Made by a program: the position numbers and the translations under genes. From positions 1 through 6,926 of the forward strand of contig JAOQAA010000590.1 in NCBI GenBank assembly GCA_025963815.1: DNA of 6,926 bases. Direction: 5' to 3'. The notes under the pieces are model-generated. The model worked only from the letters and a program-made list of their open reading frames with translations, was not told the origin of the DNA and ran no database searches. The DNA is from Capsulimonas sp. (GTDB lineage: Bacteria; Armatimonadota; Armatimonadia; Armatimonadales; Capsulimonadaceae). Shown here in pieces: positions 1 through 6,886 of the stretch (the first letter of the stretch is position 1; the number at the start of each line of letters is the position of its first letter).

Positions 1-408
1 CTCTAATATAGGCAGTTTCTCGACGCGCACTAAGAAGTAGGGATCGTTCTGAATGTACTCGACGATGCGGACCCGCTCCAGGCCTTCCAGCATCACGCGC
101 ACGGTGCCGTCCGGGACTTTGAGGATCTGCATGATCTCGGCGATGATGCCGACGGAGTAGACTTCGCTGGGCTCCGGGTCTTCCGTGCCGACCTCGCGCT
201 GCGCCGCGAGCAGAATTTGCTGGGAGCCGGCCATCGCCTCATCCAGCGCTCGTACGGACTTTTCGCGTCCGACGAACAGAGGAAAGATCATCCGTGGAAA
301 ATGGACGTTGTCGCGGATAGGGAGAAGTGGAATCTCCAGGGTTGCGCCTGCCGCGTCCTTGCGACGCTCGGCGGCTTTTTTTGTGCGTGTGCTCGCTGTG
401 CGCGCCAT
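1..408 (-). CDS. lon: Lon protease, N-terminal part (runs off the window)
   Basis: This is the first 136 codons of the ATP-dependent serine protease Lon, a cytoplasmic AAA+ enzyme that degrades damaged and some regulatory proteins. The frame is open from an ATG at 408 to the left edge, so the AAA+ module and the Ser-Lys protease domain lie outside the window. From about residue 24 the sequence matches the substrate-binding LON domain: LEIPLLPIRDNVHFPRMIFP, then LFVGREKSVRALDEAM, then a VGTEDPEP-type turn, EIMQILKVPDGTVRVMLEGL, and R-[VI]-E-Y. Residues 1-23 are a basic, Lys/Arg/Ala-rich extension (MARTASTRTKKAAERR). An AAGG ribosome-binding sequence at 421-424 lies 12 bases before the ATG, which is rather far. 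A terminator sits between clpX and lon, so lon is probably its own transcription unit. The identification is from recognisable family sequence; the missing domains cannot be checked here. Confidence 0.95.
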   Translation of the reverse strand, partial: MARTASTRTKKAAERRKDAAGATLEIPLLPIRDNVHFPRMIFPLFVGREKSVRALDEAMAGSQQILLAAQREVGTEDPEPSEVYSVGIIAEIMQILKVPDGTVRVMLEGLERVRIVEYIQNDPYFLVRVEKLPILE

Positions 409-480
409 GGAATATTACATCCTTAATTTAAGATTTGGAAGTTCGGAAAACGCCGCGATGGGGAGGCCGCGGCCAAAATG
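409..480 (-). promoter_or_regulatory. lon leader and probable promoter region
   Basis: This spacer lies between the clpX terminator and the lon start. Because the terminator should end upstream transcription, lon needs a promoter here. The half nearest lon is AT-rich. On the minus strand it reads CTTAAATTAAGG before the start, including an 11-base palindrome (CTTAA-A-TTAAG, 422-432) that could overlap a -10 element (TTAAAT). I found no convincing -35 partner and no CIRCE or HAIR heat-shock operator. A second palindrome, GGCCGCGGCC, is at 465-474. The existence of a promoter is inferred; its exact position is not shown. Confidence 0.35.
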
Positions 481-512
481 AATAAAACCGGCTGGAAGGA
501 TCTTCCAGCCGG
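481..512 (-). terminator. Rho-independent terminator after clpX
   Basis: A perfect 11-bp stem (CCGGCTGGAAG at 488-498 pairing with CTTCCAGCCGG at 502-512) has a 3-base loop. Read on the minus strand it is followed by TTTTATTCATTTT, a broken U-tract. It starts 17 bases beyond the clpX stop codon, so it should end the tig-clpP-clpX transcript before lon. The opposite side of the stem (AATGCGGG) has no T-run, so it acts in one direction only. Confidence 0.9.
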
Positions 513-528
513 AATGCGGGAACGCAAG

Positions 529-1794
529 TTATGACGCCGCCCGAAGCTGCGGAGGCGTATCGATCAGCGGGGAAGTGTGTTCTACCACCGTCTCCTCCGT
601 AATCGTCACCTTCTTGATGTCGCGGGCCGAGGGAATTTCGTACATCGTGTCGCGCATCACTTCTTCAATGATCGTGCGCAGGGCGCGGGCGCCCGTTGAG
701 CGTGTGATGGCTTCGCGGGCGATCGCCTGCAAAGCGCCTTCGGTGAACTCCAGGTCCACGCCGTCGAACTCGAAGAATTTCTTGTACTGTTTGATCAGCG
801 CGTTCTTCGGCTCCGTCAAAATCTGGATCAGAGCGTCCTCGTTCAAAGCGCGCAGCGTGGTGACCACGGGAAGGCGGCCGATAAACTCGGGGATCAGGCC
901 GTAGCGCAGCAGATCTTCGGGCAGGACATGATGGAGCATGTCGCCATCCTGACGATCGCGCTTGCTGTCAATGCGCGCTCGGAACCCGAGCGACTTGGTG
1001 TTCATGCGCCGCTCGATTGTTTCCTCAATCCCTTCAAATGCGCCGCCGCAGATGAACAGGATGTTGGTGGTGTCGAGCTGGACATACTCTTGCTGGGGAT
1101 GCTTGCGCCCGCCTTGCGGCGGAACGTTCGCGACGGTGCCTTCCAGGATCTTCAGAAGCGCCTGCTGAACGCCTTCGCCGCTCACATCGCGTGTGATCGA
1201 CGGGCTGTCGGATTTGCGGGTGATCTTATCGATTTCATCGATATAGATGATGCCGCGCTGGGCGTTTTTGACGACGGTCTGGATATTCTCGCCGTTGTCC
1301 GCCGCCTGGAGCAGTTTGAGGAGTATGTTTTCGACATCCTCCCCGACGTAGCCGGCTTCGGTGAGCGAGGTGGCGTCCGCAATCGCAAAGGGGACATTCA
1401 GGATCTTCGCCAGGGTCTGCGCCAGCAGGGTTTTGCCGCTGCCGGTGGGGCCGAGCAGCAGGATGTTGCTCTTTTGAAGCTCCACCTCGCTGCTGGGCGC
1501 ATTGATCCGTTTGAAGTGGTTGTAGACGGCGACGGAAAGGGAGCGCTTGGCTTGATCCTGTCCGACGACGTACTGTGACAGAATCCGGAAGATTTCCTTC
1601 GGCTTCGGTATCATGCCGATGGCGCTGAAGTCCTCCACCTGGGCTACGTCGCTGCGCACAATTTCATTGCACAGATCGACGCATTCCAGGCAGACGCCGC
1701 CATGGACGCCGAGGATCAGCTTCTTGACCTGCTCGCGGGTCTTCCCACAAAGCAGACAGCGACTATCGTTGCGTTCCGTCCCAATTCTTGCCAT
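529..1794 (-). CDS. clpX: ATP-dependent Clp protease ATP-binding subunit ClpX
   Basis: ClpX is the hexameric AAA+ unfoldase that recognises tagged substrates and threads them into the ClpP chamber in the cytoplasm. The 421 residues are a normal family length. In order: an N-terminal zinc-binding domain with Cys13, Cys16, Cys35 and Cys38; Walker A GPTGSGKT at 115-122; pore-1 loop GYVG at 148-151; Walker B IIYIDE at 182-187; the [13 protein letters not shown] pore-2 segment; an LGF tripeptide (in [12 protein letters not shown]) matching the [LIV]-G-F loop that docks on ClpP; and a sensor-2 region STGARALR. All key motifs look intact. The start has AAGGA (1800-1804) five bases upstream, and the zinc domain leaves little room for another start. 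clpX follows clpP after 50 bases with no visible promoter or terminator between, so they are probably co-transcribed from the tig promoter. Confidence 0.98.
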   Translation of the reverse strand: MARIGTERNDSRCLLCGKTREQVKKLILGVHGGVCLECVDLCNEIVRSDVAQVEDFSAIGMIPKPKEIFRILSQYVVGQDQAKRSLSVAVYNHFKRINAPSSEVELQKSNILLLGPTGSGKTLLAQTLAKILNVPFAIADATSLTEAGYVGEDVENILLKLLQAADNGENIQTVVKNAQRGIIYIDEIDKITRKSDSPSITRDVSGEGVQQALLKILEGTVANVPPQGGRKHPQQEYVQLDTTNILFICGGAFEGIEETIERRMNTKSLGFRARIDSKRDRQDGDMLHHVLPEDLLRYGLIPEFIGRLPVVTTLRALNEDALIQILTEPKNALIKQYKKFFEFDGVDLEFTEGALQAIAREAITRSTGARALRTIIEEVMRDTMYEIPSARDIKKVTITEETVVEHTSPLIDTPPQLRAAS

Positions 1795-1844
1795 GCCTAT
1801 CCTTCTTGCGACGCGGACGCCTCATTCGGAATGCGACGCCGGGT

Positions 1845-2495
1845 CTAGCTTGATGGGCGATTCAGTACTTCATCGATGATGCCGTACTCAACGCCTTCTT
1901 CCGCGGACATCCAGTAATCTCGATCGATATCCTTGGCGACCTGCGAGAATTCTCGTCCGCAGTTTTCGGCAAGAATCTGGGTCAGTTTCTCCAGATACCG
2001 GTTCATTTCACGAACCTGAATCTGAATATCAGCCGCCGTGCCCTGCACGCCGCCGCTGGTCTGGTGGATCATGATGCGGGAGTTAGGCAGCGAAGTTCGC
2101 TTGCCTTTCGTACCGCCCGACAGCAATACCGCGCCCATGGAGGCCGCCATTCCGACGCAGGTGGTCGCAATGTCCGGCTTGATGTGGCGCATCGTGTCGT
2201 AGATCGCCAGTCCCGCAATAACGGAACCGCCCGGCGAATTGATGTAGACTTCGATGTCCTTGTCCGGGTCCTCTTTCTCAAGAAAGAGGAACTGCGCGAC
2301 AATGACGTTCGCCATCTGGTCGTAGATCTGATCGCCGATGAAGACGATGCGGTCCTTCATCAGACGGGACCACAGATCGTAGGAGCGCTCGCCACGGGGG
2401 CTCTGCTCGACGACCGTGGGGATCCACGTATTTTCAATCGAGCGCAGGCCGGCCGTCAGCTCTTTGCGCGTCAAGCCCAAATCTTCAAGACTCAT
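1845..2495 (-). CDS. clpP: ATP-dependent Clp protease proteolytic subunit ClpP
   Basis: ClpP is the serine peptidase that forms a double-heptamer chamber and degrades proteins fed by ClpX. The 216-residue product has the full catalytic triad: Ser119 in GMAASMG, His144 in IMIHQTSGG and Asp193 in [11 protein letters not shown]. The Ser-His (25) and His-Asp (49) spacings equal those of E. coli ClpP. The INSPGGSV motif is at 85-92. I chose the ATG at 2495, which gives MSLEDLGL; the open frame continues upstream to 2609 but that part is Arg/Pro-rich and lies inside the tig frame. The conserved mature-type sequence ([16 protein letters not shown]) starts near residue 25, so a propeptide of about 22 residues is likely, longer than the 14 of E. 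coli. The start overlaps the last 11 bases of tig and has only a weak GAGAG sequence at 2507-2511, which suggests translational coupling to tig. Confidence 0.97.
   Translation of the reverse strand: MSLEDLGLTRKELTAGLRSIENTWIPTVVEQSPRGERSYDLWSRLMKDRIVFIGDQIYDQMANVIVAQFLFLEKEDPDKDIEVYINSPGGSVIAGLAIYDTMRHIKPDIATTCVGMAASMGAVLLSGGTKGKRTSLPNSRIMIHQTSGGVQGTAADIQIQVREMNRYLEKLTQILAENCGREFSQVAKDIDRDYWMSAEEGVEYGIIDEVLNRPSS
2269..2290. repeat. Perfect inverted repeat inside clpP
   Basis: TCCTCTTTCT (2269-2278) is followed after two bases by its exact reverse complement AGAAAGAGGA (2281-2290). In RNA this allows a 9-bp stem with a 4-base loop. It encodes the FLFLEKED part of ClpP, and the amino-acid run Phe-Leu-Phe-Leu-Glu-Lys-Glu partly explains the symmetry. 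There is no U-tract after it on the minus strand, so it is not a terminator. A function is not shown. Confidence 0.5.
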
Positions 2496-3933
2496 TCTGA
2501 TCGTCGCTCTCTTTCTTCTTAGAGCTGGCCCGAGTCGCCTTCTTCTTTGGCGCGGTGACTTCCTCGCCTTCGGCGGCGGCGACGCCAGCTTCGGGGGCGT
2601 CGGCTTCATCCGTCGGGTTCTCGGTTTGTCCGGGCTTTACGACCTTCTCTTTAATTATGGCGGAACCACGGATAAAGTCGAGGACTTTTTTCGCCTGGGC
2701 GCGATTGCGGATATTCTCGAAGCCTTCGTTTTTCTCAAGGAAAGCGCGCATAGCGGCCGGGCTGGTGTTTTGCTGCTCGGCGGCTTCGTCGATTGCCTCG
2801 TTGATGTCGGATTCCGTCAGCGTGAGCTCTTCCTGGCGGGCGATTTCGCCCAGCACCAGGCCGACGCGAATGCGCTTCTCGGCCGACTCTTTGAACTGGC
2901 CGTAAAGCTGCTCGCGGGTGGTGCCGATGTTGGCGAGGTAATCGTCGACATTGGAGCCGTTCTGCGCCAGACGCTGCTGGAGGAACTTGTACTCATCCTC
3001 GATCTCCGACTCAACGAGGACCGGGGGATACTGGATGGACGCCTTTTCGATGATCTGCTCAACCAATCCGTTGTCCGCTTCGTTCTCGGAAGACTGAGAC
3101 AGCGAGCGGCCCATGTCGGCCTTGAGGCTGGTCTTCAGCTCGTCGAGGGTGGCGATGCGTCCGTTGGTGATTTTGCCGGCCAGCTCGTCGTTGCTCTCGG
3201 GGATGACCTTGGTGCGGACTTCCTTGACGGTGATGGTGAATTCGGCGTCCTTGCCCTGAAGCTCAACCTGCGGATAGTCGGCGGGGTAGGCGAGGGTGAA
3301 CGTTTTGGTGTCGCCGACGGAGGCGCCGATGATCTGCTCGTCGAAACCAGGAAGGTTATCGGCGCCGAGTTCGATCATGGTCGGGCGCGGCTCAGTGGCG
3401 TCCTGATCGTCGAGCTTGACGGAAACATCGGCGACCACAAGGTCGCGATCTTCCGCGGCGCGCTCGGCCATCGGATAATCGGCGGCGCGCTCGCGCAGCC
3501 GTTCGATCTCTTCATCAACATCCGCGTCGCTGATGTCGTAGATCTTCTTTTCGATTTCCAGGCCCTTATAGTCGCCCAGCTCCACCTTCGGCGCCAGCGG
3601 GACGATGGCTTTGAAGATAAACGGGCTTCCGGTCAGGTCCAGCTGCAGAAGCTCCAGCTTCGGCGGCGCATACGGCTCGGTTTCGCTCTCTTTCAGAGCG
3701 TCGCCATAGGCCGATTCCACAAGCATCTCGGCCGTGCGCTGACGCACGTCCGACTCAGGGACGCGCTGTTTAACAAAGGACATCGGCGCTTTGCCCTTAC
3801 GGAAGCCGGGGACATTGACGTACTTCGCATATTCGCGATAAGCTTTATCAACAGCGTGGACGACCTTGTCCTGTTCCACTTCAATCGTGAGAGCGACTTG
3901 ACAAGGGTCAATCGGCTCTTTTGTCACCTGCAT
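2485..3933 (-). CDS. tig: Trigger factor (ribosome-associated chaperone and prolyl isomerase)
   Basis: Trigger factor binds the ribosome near the exit tunnel and shields nascent chains. The 482-residue product shows, in order: the N-terminal ribosome-binding domain with the signature GFRKGKAP at 43-50; an FKBP-type isomerase domain at about 163-242 ([18 protein letters not shown] and the [17 protein letters not shown] strand); and a helical C-terminal domain from about 243. The last ~50 residues (432-482) are an Ala/Glu/Pro stretch ending in Lys and acidic clusters ([13 protein letters not shown]), which makes the protein about 50 residues longer than the 432-residue E. coli protein. I use the ATG at 3933 (MQVTKEP), which fits the usual family start and has AGGAG at 3946-3950, 12 bases upstream. 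A longer frame opening with TTG at 4017 would begin inside the promoter and is rejected. It is the first gene of the tig-clpP-clpX unit. Confidence 0.97.
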   Translation of the reverse strand: MQVTKEPIDPCQVALTIEVEQDKVVHAVDKAYREYAKYVNVPGFRKGKAPMSFVKQRVPESDVRQRTAEMLVESAYGDALKESETEPYAPPKLELLQLDLTGSPFIFKAIVPLAPKVELGDYKGLEIEKKIYDISDADVDEEIERLRERAADYPMAERAAEDRDLVVADVSVKLDDQDATEPRPTMIELGADNLPGFDEQIIGASVGDTKTFTLAYPADYPQVELQGKDAEFTITVKEVRTKVIPESNDELAGKITNGRIATLDELKTSLKADMGRSLSQSSENEADNGLVEQIIEKASIQYPPVLVESEIEDEYKFLQQRLAQNGSNVDDYLANIGTTREQLYGQFKESAEKRIRVGLVLGEIARQEELTLTESDINEAIDEAAEQQNTSPAAMRAFLEKNEGFENIRNRAQAKKVLDFIRGSAIIKEKVVKPGQTENPTDEADAPEAGVAAAEGEEVTAPKKKATRASSKKKESDDQNES

Positions 3934-3987
3934 GGGCGTGTACAACTCCTGTAAATGCGCAGTAATGAAAACAGCGGGGTTTGGAGC

Positions 3988-4017
3988 ATTGTACCAGAGC
4001 GCTAAGTCGATTGTCAA
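3988..4017 (-). promoter_or_regulatory. sigma70-type promoter of tig-clpP-clpX
   Basis: On the minus strand a perfect -35 hexamer TTGACA (4017-4012) is followed after 18 bases by TACAAT (3993-3988), a five-of-six match to the -10 consensus. Transcription would start near 3981, leaving an untranslated leader of about 48 bases with the AGGAG ribosome-binding sequence. It is the best promoter I can see in the window, suiting a housekeeping unit. No heat-shock operator is visible beside it. Confidence 0.85.
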
Positions 4018-4019
4018 TC

Positions 4020-4050
4020 AAAAATGACCGGGGGCAGACCGCTTCGGCCC
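4020..4050 (-). terminator. Possible weak terminator after the HDOD gene
   Basis: Just past the HDOD stop codon the minus strand can form either a short GGGCCG-AAG-CGGTCT hairpin (4050-4036) with two G-U pairs, or GGCCG pairing with CGGTC across a 14-base loop. The second ends directly at ATTTTT (4025-4020). The stems are short and compete, so this is only a candidate. The T-run lies just upstream of the tig -35 box. Confidence 0.3.
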
Positions 4051-4052
4051 TT

Positions 4053-4904
4053 CTACCGCGCGATTTCGGCGGACTCTTTTCCAAGATCGGACAGATCGCT
4101 GATTTGGCGCTCGATCTGCTCGTCGGAAAGTCCCAGCCGCGCCTGCGCTTCCCGGTCCAGCGCATAGTGCAGGCCGTCGCTTCCCACGCCGATTCCCATG
4201 AGCACGCAGATGGCGTCCGCCACATGCACCAGCGCCGTCAATTTCGAAAACTCCGGCTGCGCCATAGGCGCGTGGTGGTAGCGGACAGCCTGCACGAGAG
4301 GGTTGGGAAGGTTCCAGCGCTCCAGCACACAGGCGCCGACTTCCGCGTGGTCGAACCCCAGTGTGCGCTGCTCGGCCACCATGAAAGAGATGTCCTCATC
4401 TTCCGTCAATTTCAGCACTTGGGAAAATTCCGCCTGCATGTGAACACTGAGAAGGACTTTGCCGACATCATGCAGCAGCCCCGCGACGAACGCTTCTTCG
4501 GGGACGGGGTAATGGATGGCGGCGGCGAGTGACTGCGCGGCGTTGGCGCAGGCGCAGGAGTGGCGCCAAAGGTCGCCCCGGCGCATGGAGTATCCAGGAA
4601 CCTCGCGTCCCAAAACTTCCTCAACGGAGCTCGCCATCGCCAGATTGCGCACGGTGCGCATTCCCAGGAGCACAATGGCGTCCGAGACGGTCGAGATACG
4701 ACGAGTGGCGCCGTAAAAGACGGAGTTCGCCAGACGCAGAACGCGTGTTGTCAGGCCCTGATCCATTGACAGCACGCGAGCCACATCGCCGGCGCCGGCC
4801 GTCGGCTTGTCGATCGTACGCGCGACTTTGACAGCGACGTCTGGAAGCGACGGCAAGTCCTTGACCTGCCGCAGCAAAATTTGCATTCGGACGTCAGCGT
4901 TCAA
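4053..4904 (-). CDS. HDOD-domain signalling protein
   Basis: The product (283 residues from the start used here) is almost entirely one HDOD domain, a relative of HD phosphohydrolases found in bacterial signalling proteins; no receiver, GAF or GGDEF domain is attached. It opens with the typical DLPSLPDVAVKVARTID and the VLSMDQGLTTRVLRLANSVFYG helix pair, then SDAIVLLGMRTVRNLAM. Potential metal ligands are kept: His115 (LWRHS), His145-Asp146 in GLLHDVGK, His186 in GFDHAEVG, His210-His211 in YHHAP and Asp230 in VHVADA. Its substrate or partner is unknown. The start is uncertain: I use TTG at 4904, which has AAGGA (4914-4918) nine bases upstream and overlaps cheD by 11 bases; the ATG at 4886 has no ribosome-binding sequence. 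The neighbouring cheD suggests a link to chemotaxis or motility, by inference only. Confidence 0.85.
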   Translation of the reverse strand: MNADVRMQILLRQVKDLPSLPDVAVKVARTIDKPTAGAGDVARVLSMDQGLTTRVLRLANSVFYGATRRISTVSDAIVLLGMRTVRNLAMASSVEEVLGREVPGYSMRRGDLWRHSCACANAAQSLAAAIHYPVPEEAFVAGLLHDVGKVLLSVHMQAEFSQVLKLTEDEDISFMVAEQRTLGFDHAEVGACVLERWNLPNPLVQAVRYHHAPMAQPEFSKLTALVHVADAICVLMGIGVGSDGLHYALDREAQARLGLSDEQIERQISDLSDLGKESAEIAR

Positions 4905-5481
4905 TCGAACCGATCCTTTCCATCTCTCTGATGGGCGAACATACTCCCGATAGATCCACGAGCAGTTTTTCCTCGGCGCCGATGGCGCGCACCAAAACGC
5001 GTCCCGTCTCGACTTCAAAGGTGACCGTGCGTCCACAACGCCCCCCAACTTCCTCAGCCACCAAGGGGATGCGAGCCAGCGCCAGCGCTTCTTTGACGGC
5101 GATAATATTTCGCGGTCCGATTTCCAAACGCGATCCGGGAGTTCCGACCGGGGAGGATGATGTAAAAATGCGCGCGCCGCCGACGATGGCCGCGCGTATG
5201 GAACCGGCGCTGCCGCCGTTTTTGTACATTTCCGCGAGCACGTGCGGCACGGCTGTTTCGGCGCACTTGCCGAGCAGCGGCGTGGACGATTTGCCCGGCG
5301 ATCTCAGCGGAGCGTGGGGAAGGGTTTGGGGAAGAACGATATGCACAAGCGCGGCCAGCGACCGCTTCGGATCGTAGAGACACAGGCCGATACACGCTCC
5401 CAGCCCAAAGGCCAGAAGGCGGTCTCCCCGGATATTGGATAATCGCGTCTCGCCCATCTCGACGGCGATGATGTCTGCCAT
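4894..5481 (-). CDS. cheD: CheD, chemoreceptor glutamine deamidase
   Basis: CheD deamidates specific glutamines on methyl-accepting chemotaxis proteins and, in many bacteria, is regulated by the phosphatase CheC. The 195-residue product is slightly longer than the usual ~160. It has the catalytic cysteine region FGLGACIGLCLYDP (Cys30) and the catalytic histidine in LVHIVLPQT (His47), 17 residues apart as in Thermotoga CheD (Cys27, His44). The family regions KLFGG-like (here IVGGARIF), IGPRNI and the GG..GR.V.F..ETG.V strand pair are all present. Where Thermotoga CheD has Thr21, six residues before the cysteine, this protein has Ala24. The ATG at 5481 has AGGA (5487-5490) five bases upstream. 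cheD starts 63 bases after moeA; I see no clear promoter in that gap. No cheC or other che gene is in the window. Confidence 0.93.
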   Translation of the reverse strand: MADIIAVEMGETRLSNIRGDRLLAFGLGACIGLCLYDPKRSLAALVHIVLPQTLPHAPLRSPGKSSTPLLGKCAETAVPHVLAEMYKNGGSAGSIRAAIVGGARIFTSSSPVGTPGSRLEIGPRNIIAVKEALALARIPLVAEEVGGRCGRTVTFEVETGRVLVRAIGAEEKLLVDLSGVCSPIREMERIGSIER

Positions 5482-5544
5482 AACTTTCCTGTTCGTCCCC
5501 CGTCCAATTGTGGCGTTCCTGGGGGAAAACTGGAGAGCAAATTG

Positions 5545-6750
5545 CTAGGAACTGAGCCGGATGACCGAAATCGGTTCGCCGGCGGCGAGAGTGGCGACGT
5601 CTTCTGGTACGATCATCAGCGCGTTCGCCAGCACCATGGACCGCAGCATTCCGGAGCCTTGGCGCCCGGTCGGACGCACCCGCAAACCGTCCGCACCCTC
5701 CGTCACGACGGCGCGCTGGAAGTCTCGGCGTCCCAGATCATGCGAGACTTCCTCCGTCAACAGAGCCGTTTCTATCGGACGCATCGGGTTCGCCGCGCCG
5801 AGGAGCCGCCGCAGGGCGGGCCGGACAAACAGCTCGAAGGTCACCATCGCCGATACGGGATTGCCTGGCAGTCCGAACAGCAGCGCGCCGCCGCATCGTC
5901 CAAAGACAAACGGCTTGCCGGGCCGGATCGCCACGCGCCAGAAATCCACCGAACCGCGCTCCTCGATCACTGGTTTGACAAAGTCGAACTCGCCGACGGA
6001 CACGCCGCCGGTCGTCAAAATGACATCGCAGTCAGCGCACGCGTCGAACGCCGCGCGTAGATCCTCTAATGTATCGGGTGCATGCACCCGAACGGCGACG
6101 TCGCCGCCCGCCTCCATGACCTGCGCCGAAATGGCGTAACTATTCGAGTTGTAGATTTGCGTCGGTCCAAGATCCGAGCCAGGCTCCGCCAGCTCATCGC
6201 CCGTACTGATCACACCGACGCGGGGCCGCCGATGGCCAAGGACTGATTGGCGTCCCGCCGCGGCGAACATTCCCACTTCGGCAGGTCGGATCGCCGATCC
6301 ATTCTCCACAACCAGTGTCCCCGCCGGCGCATCCTCGCCCGCCTTGCGCACGAACTGTCCGACCACCGATTTTTCCACCACCCATACGCTGTCTCCCGTA
6401 CGCTTGGTATCTTCAATAGGAACGACTGTGTCCGCTCCCGGCGGCATCGGCGCGCCTGTCATAATCGGCGCTGCGTGTCCGGGTGTTACCCGCACGGCGA
6501 TGTCACCCCCGGCCGCAATTGTGCCCAAAAGCGTGAGCGCGACGGGTTCGCCCATGGACGCATTCAGAACGTCGACGCCCACGACGGCGTAGCCGTCCAT
6601 GGCGCTGTTGTCGAACGGGGGGAGGGGAGACTGCGTGTGGATGTCTTCGGCGAGGGTAAGGCCAAGGGATTCGAGAATTGGGAAGGAGATGGGAGTTGAT
6701 GGTGAGATTTGCGAAAGAATGCGCTCTATGGCTTCGTCGTAGGAAAGCAT
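5545..6750 (-). CDS. moeA: Molybdopterin molybdenumtransferase MoeA
   Basis: MoeA inserts molybdate into adenylylated molybdopterin in the last step of molybdenum cofactor synthesis, in the cytoplasm. The 401-residue product has a normal length. In order: the N-terminal MoeA domains with PPFDNSAMDGYAV at 44-56 and the MTGAPMPPGADTVVP segment; the MoCF/MogA-like domain with STGDEL at 182-187, IYNSNSY, TTGGVSVG at 246-253, RPGKP at 276-280 and GLPGNPVSA at 293-301; and a C-terminal beta domain ending near the stop. The ATG at 6750 is chosen because GAGG (6757-6760) sits six bases upstream and the sequence then reads MLSYDEAIERIL, as expected for the family. A frame opening at TTG 6771 would add seven residues without a ribosome-binding sequence. 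No other molybdenum cofactor gene is visible here, though the gene may have partners to the right of the window. Confidence 0.96.
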   Translation of the reverse strand: MLSYDEAIERILSQISPSTPISFPILESLGLTLAEDIHTQSPLPPFDNSAMDGYAVVGVDVLNASMGEPVALTLLGTIAAGGDIAVRVTPGHAAPIMTGAPMPPGADTVVPIEDTKRTGDSVWVVEKSVVGQFVRKAGEDAPAGTLVVENGSAIRPAEVGMFAAAGRQSVLGHRRPRVGVISTGDELAEPGSDLGPTQIYNSNSYAISAQVMEAGGDVAVRVHAPDTLEDLRAAFDACADCDVILTTGGVSVGEFDFVKPVIEERGSVDFWRVAIRPGKPFVFGRCGGALLFGLPGNPVSAMVTFELFVRPALRRLLGAANPMRPIETALLTEEVSHDLGRRDFQRAVVTEGADGLRVRPTGRQGSGMLRSMVLANALMIVPEDVATLAAGEPISVIRLSS

Positions 6751-6807
6751 GAAGGACCTCGGAATTTTCAATTCGCCTTAGCCGTTTGTTCGTGACTTAC
6801 CGACTCT

Positions 6808-6874
6808 ACCCACCCCGGCCTTCGGCCACCCTTCCCGGGTTTACACCCACCCCGGCCTTCGGCCACCCCTCCCG
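6808..6874. repeat. GC-rich tandem repeat, two units with period 37
   Basis: Two 30-base units (6808-6837 and 6845-6874) differ at one base, and their first 24 bases are identical. Each starts ACCCACCCCGG and contains GGCC-TTC-GGCC, a self-complementary core able to form a 4-bp hairpin (6817-6827 and 6854-6864). The 7 bases between units are unrelated. It lies in the gene-free region upstream of moeA. Such C-rich units often belong to repeat families scattered between genes, but that cannot be seen in one window. Confidence 0.85.
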
Positions 6875-6886
6875 CAACGGGAAGGG
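6866..6886. repeat. Hairpin at the end of the second repeat unit
   Basis: CCCCTCCCG (6866-6874) pairs with CGGGAAGGG (6878-6886) across a CAA loop, nine positions with one C-A mismatch. The matching stretch of the first unit, CCCTTCCCG, would pair with the same right arm with no mismatch. No T-run of terminator quality follows on either strand, so I class it as part of the repeat and not as a terminator. Confidence 0.6.

Noticed and set aside
928..1578. 216-codon open frame on the plus strand
   Set aside because: It is antisense to clpX, and its sequence mirrors the clpX codons (the Asp/Val/Leu-rich pattern). No ribosome-binding sequence or domain is seen.
2496..2609. 38-residue N-terminal extension of ClpP
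   Set aside because: It is Arg/Pro-rich with no ClpP similarity and lies wholly within tig codons; MSLEDLGL at 2495 is the sensible start.
2416..3954. 512-codon open frame on the plus strand
   Set aside because: It is antisense to the whole of tig, which has clear family motifs. Long antisense frames are common opposite GC-rich genes; it has no recognisable domain, and its start lies in clpP.
3934..4017. 28-residue N-terminal extension of trigger factor from a TTG at 4017
   Set aside because: That TTG is the start of the -35 hexamer TTGACA, upstream of the expected transcription start. The ATG at 3933 fits the family and has AGGAG.
6808..6874. Start of a CRISPR array
   Set aside because: There are only two units with a 7-base gap, far shorter than a spacer, and no cas gene is visible.
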